From Methylococcaceae bacterium (GTDB lineage Bacteria > Pseudomonadota > Gammaproteobacteria > Methylococcales > Methylomonadaceae), in assembly GCA_947505055.1 (NCBI GenBank), contig CANNLO010000002.1:1-48247 (forward strand): a stretch of DNA of 48,247 bases, given 5' to 3'. A program made the translations under genes and the position numbers. A model generated the notes under the pieces. That model was not told where the DNA came from. It worked only from the letters and a program-made list of their open reading frames with translations, and did not search any database. Below, piece by piece: positions 1 to 7,227 of this stretch; position 1 is the first letter of the stretch, and each line of letters starts with the position of its first letter.

Positions 1-19
1 GTATACCTTCATAATATAC
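1..19. promoter_or_regulatory. possible operator/promoter of brnTA
   Basis: A short inverted repeat (GTATA at 1-5, TATAC at 15-19) surrounds an AT-rich centre directly before the BrnT start codon. BrnA antitoxins are known to repress their own operon by binding inverted repeats at the promoter, so this is a reasonable place for such a site. The arms are only 5 bp and the window begins here, so the full promoter cannot be seen. Confidence 0.2.
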
Positions 20-23
20 ACCT

Positions 24-323
24 ATGATTGATTTTACTAAAATTACAGGGTTTGATTGGGATGAAGGTAATGCGCGTAAAAACGACAAGCATGGCGTTTC
101 AATGGCTGAAGCCGAACAGGTTTTTTTCAATCAACCACTGCTGGTAATTGTCGATACTAAACACAGTCAAGGCGAAGGCCGCTTTCATGCCTTGGGTAAG
201 AGCAACGAAGATCGGTCATTGCATATTACCTTTACCCTGCGACAGGCTGGCGAGAGCATCCGCGTTATCTCAGCCAGAGACATGCACAGAAAGGAGCGTA
301 AGATTTATGAACAAAGCACTTAA
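24..323 (+). CDS. brnT: BrnT family toxin (DUF497)
   Basis: A 99-residue protein of the BrnT family, ribonuclease toxins of type II toxin-antitoxin systems that cleave RNA in the cytoplasm and are neutralised by BrnA. The family signature is visible: an N-terminal FDWDE (about residues 10-14), KHGVSMAEAEQVF (about 22-34) and the C-terminal block IRVISARDMHRKERKIYE. The length is normal and the frame is intact, so the toxin may be active. Its last 17 bases overlap the next gene, which is encoded in another frame and has the hallmarks of the cognate BrnA antitoxin. Toxin-first order with overlap is typical of brnTA. The family call is firm; activity is inferred. Confidence 0.9.
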   Translation: MIDFTKITGFDWDEGNARKNDKHGVSMAEAEQVFFNQPLLVIVDTKHSQGEGRFHALGKSNEDRSLHITFTLRQAGESIRVISARDMHRKERKIYEQST

Positions 324-573
324 AACCATACCAAAATTTGCCAACGAAACTGAAGAGCGTGCGTTTTGGGAACAACAAGACTCCACAGACTATCTGGATT
401 GGACGAAAGCGCAGCGAGTGGTGCTGCCTAATTTAAAACCCAGCACCAAAACCATTTCTCTGCGCCTACCTCAACACCTGCTGGATTCGATAAAAGCCGC
501 AGCCAATTCTCGGGATGTGCCTTATCAGTCGCTCATTAAAGTCTGGTTGCAGGAAAAATTACATAGCCAGTGA
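307..573 (+). CDS. brnA: BrnA family antitoxin (CopG/RHH type)
   Basis: An 88-residue antitoxin. I start it at ATG 307, inside the end of brnT, because a longer in-frame reading from 148 only adds out-of-frame brnT sequence. The N-terminal half (FANETEERAFWEQQDSTDY) is the region that wraps the toxin in known BrnA proteins. The C-terminal half (TISLRLPQHLLDSIKAAA, then YQSLIKVWLQEKL) looks like a ribbon-helix-helix DNA-binding domain that dimerises and represses the operon. Overlap with brnT implies translational coupling. No other gene is obviously linked, so this is probably a self-contained toxin-antitoxin module. Confidence 0.88.
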   Translation: MNKALKTIPKFANETEERAFWEQQDSTDYLDWTKAQRVVLPNLKPSTKTISLRLPQHLLDSIKAAANSRDVPYQSLIKVWLQEKLHSQ

Positions 574-599
574 TTTAATCGCACACTCATTGCCGCCAA

Positions 600-809
600 T
601 TGCCTTGCTTAACCGTTTTTATTTTCAGCACAAACTTGGCAATGCCACCGTTTAAGTACACACAATTCCACCATCTGGCTGACAGGTTTTTAAATAACAA
701 TCTTTTGCGCAATTTGGTGGTGGCCTATCATTACCGGGGTGAGAATGAAATCCGGGTTATTTCCGCGCGTTACGCTGAGCCTCACGAGCGGCGCACTTAC
801 GAGGATTAA
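600..809 (+). pseudogene. degraded second BrnT toxin, C-terminal remnant
   Basis: An open frame whose only plausible start is TTG 600. Its last 37 residues or so (from about 702) match the BrnT C-terminal block: LVVAYHYRGENEIRVISAR followed by HERRTYED. The first 30 residues do not resemble BrnT, and the FDWDE and KHGVS segments seen in the intact copy at 24-323 are absent in all frames between 574 and 700. The simplest reading is an N-terminal deletion that left an inactive toxin stub in front of a complete antitoxin. A very short divergent protein is possible but less likely. Confidence 0.6.
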
Positions 810-812
810 ACC

Positions 813-1061
813 ATGAAAAACGAGTACGATTTTTCCAACGGTGTACGAGGAGCGGTTGTGGATTCCACAGGCAAAACTCGCATCACTATTTTCTTAGACA
901 ACGATATTCTTGAGGCGTTTCGGGAGCGCGCCGCGCAAAGCGGACAGGGCTATCAAACCTTAATCAACGAAACATTGCGGGCCAACCTATCGCCTGAATC
1001 GGCACCGCTAACTGTCGAGCTGTTGCGTAAGGTATTGCACGAAGAATTACGGGCGGCTTGA
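813..1061 (+). CDS. BrnA-like antitoxin, probably orphaned
   Basis: An 82-residue ribbon-helix-helix protein three bases after the broken BrnT frame. The segment TRITIFLDNDILEAFRERA, then GYQTLINETLRANL, matches the DNA-binding part of BrnA antitoxins. The extended C-terminus (VELLRKVLHEELRAA) is also usual in that family. The start at ATG 813 follows the upstream stop immediately, so it was translated as the second gene of a brnTA operon. With its toxin truncated it may survive as an orphan antitoxin that represses its own promoter or buffers the intact BrnT upstream. That role is inference. Confidence 0.75.
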   Translation: MKNEYDFSNGVRGAVVDSTGKTRITIFLDNDILEAFRERAAQSGQGYQTLINETLRANLSPESAPLTVELLRKVLHEELRAA

Positions 1062-1076
1062 TCACGATGAAGCCAG

Positions 1077-1165
1077 GTCGTGTTAGCTTATTGAGCGTAG
1101 CGAGATAACGTAACCCGACATTTGCGGCTCCAATGCGTCGGGTTACGCTATCGCTAACCCGACGC
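1077..1165. repeat. REP-like palindromic repeat cluster (GTCGGGTTA family)
   Basis: Two overlapping perfect inverted repeats share a central arm. CGTAACCCGAC (1109-1119) pairs with GTCGGGTTACG (1137-1147), and GCGTCGGGTTA (1135-1145) pairs with TAACCCGACGC (1155-1165). A degenerate further copy (GTCGTGTTAGC, 1077-1087) precedes them. The region is clearly more GC-rich than its surroundings. It has the form of short extragenic palindromic elements found in many copies in some genomes, but the copy number outside this window is unknown. Confidence 0.7.
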
Positions 1166-1473
1166 TAGTAAAGGGTTTTTATGGTCAGATATTCAAGTCA
1201 TTTGGCCAAATAACAACGTTTCTTTTAAAAAAAACCAAATTATTTTGTAAATGCTCGATTCCCCAACAATAAAAAAGCAACTCGGTAAATTGCAATCTGT
1301 AAAAAGCTGTAACTCGATAACAACTGTAAAGCGGATTATTAGATCGGGTGGATTCACCGAAAAGCTCGTTGGATGGGTTTCGCGTTGCTATAGCCCTACA
1401 AAACTATCTTGGCAATAGCTATTGCAAATTTTGTAAAAAATTCGGCATCTACAATCAATTTAACTTTAGTGTC

Positions 1474-1514
1474 GACGATAACGCGGCTGTTTATTTTTTA
1501 GCTGCGTTATCGTC
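1474..1514 (-). terminator. hairpin downstream of the secreted-protein gene
   Basis: GACGATAACGCGGC (1474-1487) pairs with GCTGCGTTATCGTC (1501-1514), with 13 of 14 positions complementary and the other a wobble pair on one strand. The loop is 13 bases and AT-rich. It lies about 45 bases past the stop of the minus-strand gene at 1561-1959, so it may end that transcript. There is no U-tract after the stem, so termination is uncertain. Confidence 0.4.
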
Positions 1515-1560
1515 CTTATAAACCGCACTGGCAATTAAGCCTGCAACAGATTGATTTGAA

Positions 1561-1959
1561 TTATTTAACTTTAATCAATTCTTTGCCTTCAGTGGCAAAG
1601 TGGCACTGACTGACTGTAAAGTTATCACAATCTTTTGATTCTTCAATTTTTGCGCCAGTAGGACTGAGTTGAATTTTTAATTCACAAAAGCTGGCTTCGC
1701 TTTCTGCATGCTTTTTCAAAACCAACTGGTTCTCACCGGTGCTTTTGGCTTTGCCTGAAATAGACTCTGAACAATGAGTACTATTGCCGTCTTTGTTAGC
1801 GTCATAATCCACATTCGAACTTACCGTAAAGTCATCACCGGTTTTAGTTACTTTTAAATGACGAACATAATCGCCGTCACGTAATACATAATGGTCGGTT
1901 GCGGCTAATGCATTGCCAGAAATTAGCAGTGCGAGAGGGATAAACAAACTTTTTTTCAT
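1561..1959 (-). CDS. secreted protein of unknown function
   Basis: A 132-residue protein with a clean Sec signal peptide (KKSLFIPLALLISGNALA, predicted cleavage before ATDHY), so it should be periplasmic or exported. The mature part is small, polar, and has four cysteines (in HCSES, SFCELK, KDCDNF and SQCHF) that could form two disulfides. Its alternating pattern, with stretches such as GDDFTVSSNVDYD and NQLVLKK, suggests a beta-rich fold. I do not recognise the family. It stands alone on the minus strand, divergent from mfd, with a hairpin beyond its stop. Confidence 0.6.
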   Translation of the reverse strand: MKKSLFIPLALLISGNALAATDHYVLRDGDYVRHLKVTKTGDDFTVSSNVDYDANKDGNSTHCSESISGKAKSTGENQLVLKKHAESEASFCELKIQLSPTGAKIEESKDCDNFTVSQCHFATEGKELIKVK

Positions 1960-2236
1960 GATATTGCCTCGTTAATATTTAAAATTAGTAAGTCAGGGAT
2001 CTTAACTGTCTCAGTCTTCTTCGAAGGTGCCGGCTACAAGGCTTGATTATACCTGTAGTGAGCTTCCACTCAAAGATGATGTAATGATGATTGAATATTC
2101 ACTATAGAAAATAAGATAACTTGTGCGATTATAATATGAAATATAAATTCGATGCGCACAAATGGCTATGATTTGAGTGCATTCAGCTCTAACACTACTT
2201 TCACGCAACGCGTGGCAACAAAAATAAGATTTTTTA

Positions 2237-5200
2237 ATGGCCAATAATTTAATTTTTTCTCCAGTTCTTCCTCAAAGCAAAGATCAAACCTTGTTCTGGA
2301 GCGGTTTAACCGGTTGCGGTGACTCTTTGGCATTGGCTTCCGCCATTAAAAACGAAAATTGTCTGTTTGTTATCGTTACTCCGGATAATCAAAATGCTTT
2401 GCGGCTTGAGCATGAGTTGTCGTTCTTTTTACAGGATAAACATCCCATTTTGCATTTTCCCGATTGGGAAACCTTGCCTTACGATGTTTTTTCACCGCTG
2501 CCGGAAATTATCTCGGAACGTCTGAAGACACTGGCCTTGTTACCGCAGATAAAACGCGGCGCCCTGGTGGTTTCGGTGACCACCTTAATGCACCGCCTGG
2601 CACCCCGCGAGCATGTGCTGGCTAACAGTTTTGCAATTAATGTCGGCGATGACTTTAATCTGGAACTTAATCGAATCAAGCTGGAAAGCGTTGGCTATCA
2701 TTGCGTCTCGCAAGTTTATCAACATGGTGAATTTGCAGTTAGAGGTTCGATAGTCGATTTATTTCCGATGGGCAGTAAAGTGCCGTTCCGCATTGAATTG
2801 TTTGATGAGGAAATTGAATCAATCCGAACTTTCGATGCCGAGTCGCAGCGCTCTTTAGAAAAAATAGATCGGATTCATTTATTTCCGGCTAGGGAGTTCC
2901 CGCTTACCGATGACTCCATTAAATTTTTTCGTCAGGCATTCAGGGATTATTTTCCGGAAACCTCGCCAAAATATCATTTGTATCTTGATATCAGCAAAGG
3001 CATTACGCCCGGCGGCATTGAATATTATTTGCCGCTATTTGTCGAACGAATGGCGTCGTTATTTGATTATTTGCCAAAATCGACGATTTTGGTGATGCCG
3101 GAAACATTTGCCAGCACTTCAAGTGCTTTCCATGCTGAAGCCGAAGACAGATATCAACAAAGAAAATATGATGCGGAACGGCCTTTATTAAAGCCTGAAT
3201 TGCTGTTTTTGTCGGCAGAGGAGTTGACGCAAAGAATTAGCGCCTTTGCCCGTATTACGCTAACTGCGGGAGTTACAGATACAACAGTCAGTAACGATAA
3301 TTTTTCTTTCAACTGTCGTTCCTTGCCTGTTTTAACTATCGATGTCAGACAGGAGCAACCGGCTCAGGCCTTGCAGACCTTTGTAAACGACTTTTCCGGT
3401 AAGGTCTTATTTGTCGCTGAATCGGCGGGACGGAGGGAAGCGCTGATCGATAGATTAAGGCCGTATAAAATCACCGTAAAGCAGGTTGAAAACTGGGACG
3501 CCTTTCTTCAGTCCGAGCAGTCTCCCTGTATTCTTGTGGCGCCCATGGATCATGGTTTATTGCTCGAAGCTGAGCAAGCTCATGCCTTTGCCATTATTAC
3601 CGAAAGTCTGTTGTCAGGCGAAAAAGTTCAGCAACGACGCAGGCGACGCAAATCAGCCGCCAGCCAATTAGAAAATATCGTCAATAACCTGAACGAATTG
3701 ACGGTGGGTTCGCCGGTAGTGCATCAGGAACATGGTGTCGGGCGCTATTTGGGTTTGCAGACCTTACAGATCGGCGGTATTACCTCCGAATTTTTGACTC
3801 TGGAATACGCCAATAACGACAAACTTTATGTACCGGTTTCGTCCTTGCATGTCATCGGTCGTTATACTGGTATGAGTCCTGAATCCGCGCCCTTGCATAA
3901 GTTGGGCGGCGATCAGTGGGGTAAAGTCAAGCAAAAAGCCATCAAGCGAATTCGAGATGTCGCTGCGGAATTGCTGGAAATTCATGCCAAAAGAGCCGTC
4001 AAGCAAGGTCATTCCTTTGATGTAAGCAATGTCGAATATGCGGCTTTTGCTGATGCTTTTCCGTTTGAAGAAACGCCTGACCAACAAACCGCTATTGAAA
4101 CCATATTGGAGGACATGACCAGTCCACATCCGATGGATCGGGTGATATGCGGTGATGTAGGATTTGGTAAAACCGAAGTGTCAATGCGCGCGGCGTTTAT
4201 TGCCGTACAAAACGGCAAACAAGTGGCAATTCTGGTGCCGACTACTTTGTTGGCGCAACAGCATTTTCAGAACTTTCGTGACCGCTTTGCCGATTGGCCG
4301 GTGCGCGTCGAAGTGTTGTCACGTTTTGTCAGTGTCAAACAGCAAAAAGAAATTACCGATGCGCTGGAGCAAGGCAAAGTCGATATTGTCATCGGCACGC
4401 ATAAGTTACTGTCCAAAGAAATCAGATACAAAGCCTTAGGCTTGGTAGTGATTGATGAAGAACACCGTTTTGGCGTGACCCAAAAAGAGCATTTTAAAAA
4501 GCTGCGTAATGAGTTGGATATGCTGACCCTGACCGCAACGCCAATCCCCAGAACCTTGAATATGGCGATGTCCGGTTTACGGGATATTTCCATTATCGCC
4601 AGCCCGCCGCCTAATCGTCATGCAATTAAAACGTTTATCAGCGAATGGATTGATGCCCAGATTAAAGAAGCCTGTTTGCGCGAAATTAAACGTGGCGGCC
4701 AGGTGTTCTTTTTGCACAACGACGTTAAATCCATGGAGAAAATGTCCAGAGAGCTGCAAGCGTTGGTACCCGAAGCGCGAATTGAAATTGCTCACGGACA
4801 AATGCCGGAACGCGAGCTGGAGCGGATCATGCTGGATTTTTATCATCAGCGCTTTAACCTGTTGTTGTGTTCAACGATCATTGAAAGTGGTATTGATATA
4901 CCCAGCGCCAACACTATTATCATTAATCGCGCCGACAAGCTGGGTCTGGCTCAGTTGCATCAGTTGCGGGGCCGGGTAGGGCGCTCGCATCACCGGGCTT
5001 ATGCTTATTTTGTAGTGCCGCCCAAAGCCCTAATGAGTAAGGATGCGATCAAACGTCTTGAAGCGGTTGAAGCCTCCGGTGATTTGGGGGCGGGCTTTAT
5101 GTTGTCCTCGCATGATATGGAGATTCGTGGTGCGGGTGAATTATTGGGCGATGACCAAAGCGGGCAAATTCAGGAAATTGGTTTCACTTTATATACCGAA

Positions 5201-5722
5201 TTGTTGGAACGCGCGGTGAGTGCTTTAAAATCCGGAAAACAACCGGAACTGGATACCCCGATGGATAGAGGACCTGAAGTTGATTTACAAACTTCTGCGC
5301 TGATTCCGGAAGATTATCTGCCGGATATTCATGGTCGCTTGGTGTTGTATAAACGTATTTCCAACACTGAAACCAAAGACGATTTACGTGAGCTACAGAT
5401 TGAAATGATTGACCGTTTCGGTTTATTGCCTGAGCCGGTAAAAACGTTGTTTAGTGCGACTGAGTTAAAGCAGCAAGCTGAGAAGCTGGGTATTAAAAAA
5501 ATCGAAGCCAATGCCGGAGGTGGTCGTATTATTTTTACCTCAACACCCAATATTAATACTGATCAGCTGATTTCCCTGATACAAACCCAGGCGCAGATAT
5601 ATAAGTTTGATGGCGCTGATAAATTAAGATTTATAAACCCGTTTGAAACCACGGAGCAAAAGTTGGCGTTTATAACTGAATTGCTGGATAAATTGACGGT
5701 GAAAATAGCGGTTAAAAAATAA
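2237..5722 (+). CDS. mfd: transcription-repair coupling factor Mfd
   Basis: A DNA translocase that pushes stalled RNA polymerase off damaged DNA and recruits UvrA for nucleotide excision repair. At 1161 residues it is of normal length. The order is as expected: a UvrB-like N-terminal module, a CarD-like RNA polymerase interaction domain around residues 490-545 (VVHQEHGVGRYLGL), then the RecG-like motor with Walker A GDVGFGKTEV (about 640), DEEH Walker B (about 739), TATPIPRTL (about 766) and the helicase VI region RGRVGRSHH (about 910), ending in the TRCF C-terminal domain. The start at ATG 2237 has no obvious ribosome binding site. csiV follows, as it does near mfd in Pseudomonas. Confidence 0.98.
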   Translation: MANNLIFSPVLPQSKDQTLFWSGLTGCGDSLALASAIKNENCLFVIVTPDNQNALRLEHELSFFLQDKHPILHFPDWETLPYDVFSPLPEIISERLKTLALLPQIKRGALVVSVTTLMHRLAPREHVLANSFAINVGDDFNLELNRIKLESVGYHCVSQVYQHGEFAVRGSIVDLFPMGSKVPFRIELFDEEIESIRTFDAESQRSLEKIDRIHLFPAREFPLTDDSIKFFRQAFRDYFPETSPKYHLYLDISKGITPGGIEYYLPLFVERMASLFDYLPKSTILVMPETFASTSSAFHAEAEDRYQQRKYDAERPLLKPELLFLSAEELTQRISAFARITLTAGVTDTTVSNDNFSFNCRSLPVLTIDVRQEQPAQALQTFVNDFSGKVLFVAESAGRREALIDRLRPYKITVKQVENWDAFLQSEQSPCILVAPMDHGLLLEAEQAHAFAIITESLLSGEKVQQRRRRRKSAASQLENIVNNLNELTVGSPVVHQEHGVGRYLGLQTLQIGGITSEFLTLEYANNDKLYVPVSSLHVIGRYTGMSPESAPLHKLGGDQWGKVKQKAIKRIRDVAAELLEIHAKRAVKQGHSFDVSNVEYAAFADAFPFEETPDQQTAIETILEDMTSPHPMDRVICGDVGFGKTEVSMRAAFIAVQNGKQVAILVPTTLLAQQHFQNFRDRFADWPVRVEVLSRFVSVKQQKEITDALEQGKVDIVIGTHKLLSKEIRYKALGLVVIDEEHRFGVTQKEHFKKLRNELDMLTLTATPIPRTLNMAMSGLRDISIIASPPPNRHAIKTFISEWIDAQIKEACLREIKRGGQVFFLHNDVKSMEKMSRELQALVPEARIEIAHGQMPERELERIMLDFYHQRFNLLLCSTIIESGIDIPSANTIIINRADKLGLAQLHQLRGRVGRSHHRAYAYFVVPPKALMSKDAIKRLEAVEASGDLGAGFMLSSHDMEIRGAGELLGDDQSGQIQEIGFTLYTELLERAVSALKSGKQPELDTPMDRGPEVDLQTSALIPEDYLPDIHGRLVLYKRISNTETKDDLRELQIEMIDRFGLLPEPVKTLFSATELKQQAEKLGIKKIEANAGGGRIIFTSTPNINTDQLISLIQTQAQIYKFDGADKLRFINPFETTEQKLAFITELLDKLTVKIAVKK

Positions 5723-5959
5723 AATTACTCTGCTAATACACAGACAGAGCTAGGTGATTTAGTATGCGATACACTATTGCGCTATAAAAAGCTGATAAGT
5801 GCTAATAAATCAAGGTGACTATCGTTAATAAGTTCAGGTGCTACATAAGAGAATTTATTACTTGTAAGGCCTTATTTATTAAAATTATTTAAAATCAAGA
5901 ATTAAAGAATTTAACGTTGGGCTATAGATTTGTATTGTTGATTTTTTTAAGGTTCATAA

Positions 5960-6475
5960 ATGACGATGAGTAAAATAATGACTTACATCTTGATATTGAT
6001 TCTGGGATTTTTTAGTAAGGTTTTATTGGCTGAAAGTGGTTCTTATCAGTTTGAGTTAATGGTATTTTCGCAGGCCATACCTACTTCCGAGACATTTGAG
6101 CAGACGGTCAGCCAAATAGGTTGGCCAGCGAATTTGAGCGAATTGTCAGCTTATGCTAAACCTGATGGGACAACCTTGTCTGACAGTTATTCGGCATTGG
6201 CGAAAGATTCGACTTATCATCCTGTTTTGTATGTTGGCTGGCTTCAGCAAGGAGCAATGGCGCCAGTTCATATTCAGAGTACCGACGGTAAATTGAATGG
6301 CTTCGTTCAACTGCAACAAGGGCAAGGTTTACAGTTACTGGTAGATTTGGAGTTGGCTTCTAATCCGGGTGATATTATCTATCGCTTAACTGAAAAACGC
6401 CCTGTTAAATTAAATGAAGTTTACTATTTGGATCACCCCAAGTTTGGTGTTGTTGCGAAAATATCGCCCCTATAG
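5960..6475 (+). CDS. csiV: CsiV family periplasmic protein
   Basis: A 171-residue exported protein with a signal peptide (hydrophobic run about residues 7-20, predicted cleavage near LLA/ES). The opening of the mature part (YQFELMVFSQ) and the C-terminal YYLDHPKFGVVAKI match the CsiV family, periplasmic proteins linked in Vibrio to peptidoglycan synthesis under D-amino-acid stress. The position after mfd agrees with the arrangement I know from pseudomonads. It is shorter than many family members, consistent with a reduced middle region. A 237-base spacer separates it from mfd, so it may have its own promoter. Confidence 0.72.
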   Translation: MTMSKIMTYILILILGFFSKVLLAESGSYQFELMVFSQAIPTSETFEQTVSQIGWPANLSELSAYAKPDGTTLSDSYSALAKDSTYHPVLYVGWLQQGAMAPVHIQSTDGKLNGFVQLQQGQGLQLLVDLELASNPGDIIYRLTEKRPVKLNEVYYLDHPKFGVVAKISPL

Positions 6476-6493
6476 ATTGCTTGTTCATGTAGT

Positions 6494-6520
6494 TTATTAT
6501 TAGCGATCGGTTAATAATAA
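6494..6520. repeat. AT-rich palindrome between csiV and the PAS gene
   Basis: TTATTATTA (6494-6502) and TAATAATAA (6512-6520) are perfect complements around GCGATCGG. The all-AT stem would be weak as RNA and has no U-tract, so it is not a good terminator. It could be an operator for the downstream taxis genes, but nothing else supports that. Confidence 0.3.
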
Positions 6521-6696
6521 ATGAAGATAAAAAAGTTATGGACATGAAATAAAAGAAATAAATTTTATACTATTTTTTTAAACCAGATCAATTCGTGTTT
6601 TAATATCGACTATAAAATACATTATTTGTTTTAATGTTAATTTTAATCAATATATTCAAATATTTAATAGCCAGTGTTATTAAGCGGACAATAATA

Positions 6697-7227
6697 ATGA
6701 AAAGAAAAGATATCATCCCAACCAGTCATGAGCGAGTCATGCGGGAAAATGATTTTATTGTTTCAAAAACTGATTTGACTGGCAGGATTACTTATGGGAA
6801 TGAGATATTTATCGAGTACTCAGGCTACAGTGAAGAGGAACTTTTAGGTAGTCAGCATAATATTATTCGCCATCCGGATATGCCTAGGGCCGTATTTAAA
6901 TTGTTATGGGATTATCTGGCAGAAGATAAGGAAATTTTTGCCTTTGTTAAAAACATGTCTAAAGACGGCGGATTTTATTGGGTATTCACCCATGTTGCAC
7001 CGATGAAAGACAAAAACAAACACAAAATAGGTTACAGTTCGGTACGACGTATGCCTAATGCCAAAGCCATTCCGATTGTAACCGAAGTTTATCAGGCCAT
7101 GCTTGACGCTGAGCGTAACGCGGGATCTAAAAATGCTATGCAGGCTTCCGGTGCGATTTTGGGTAATGTATTAAAAGATAAAGGCCTTACTTACGAGGAG
7201 CTGATCAATGTATTACAGTCGCTTTAA
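6697..7227 (+). CDS. Aer-type PAS domain protein (FAD redox sensor)
   Basis: A 176-residue soluble protein that is almost entirely one PAS domain (about residues 15-115). It closely resembles the N-terminal sensor of the aerotaxis receptor Aer: DFIVSKTDLTGRITYGN, SGYSEEELLG, IIRHPDMPRAVF and KDGGFYWVFTHVAPM. In Aer the RHPDMP segment helps hold FAD, so this protein probably binds FAD and reports electron-transport state. I start it at ATG 6697 because the earlier in-frame ATG at 6634 adds an unrelated hydrophobic tail in an AT-rich spacer. The last 20 bases overlap the chemoreceptor gene, implying coupled translation and a physical partnership. The C-terminal 60 residues may contact the receptor. 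Confidence 0.85.
   Translation: MKRKDIIPTSHERVMRENDFIVSKTDLTGRITYGNEIFIEYSGYSEEELLGSQHNIIRHPDMPRAVFKLLWDYLAEDKEIFAFVKNMSKDGGFYWVFTHVAPMKDKNKHKIGYSSVRRMPNAKAIPIVTEVYQAMLDAERNAGSKNAMQASGAILGNVLKDKGLTYEELINVLQSL

Larger units (their letters stand above)
1062..1560. other. gene-free interval of about 500 bases
   Basis: This stretch lies between the second BrnA gene and the convergent secreted-protein gene. It holds a cluster of palindromes (1077-1165) and a hairpin (1474-1514), both listed separately. I see no convincing open frame, tRNA or relic in the AT-rich middle part (about 1170-1470). Confidence 0.7.

Noticed and set aside
2047..2244. Minus-strand open frame of 65 codons between the secreted protein and mfd
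   Set aside because: It overlaps the mfd start, has no ribosome binding site, and its AT-driven composition looks random.
3764..4846. Several minus-strand and out-of-frame open frames inside mfd
   Set aside because: They lie wholly within a well-supported gene and encode low-complexity or cysteine-rich strings typical of antisense frames.
5723..5959. Possible small gene between mfd and csiV
   Set aside because: The only ATG frames there end within a few codons; the interval is AT-rich and probably holds the csiV promoter.
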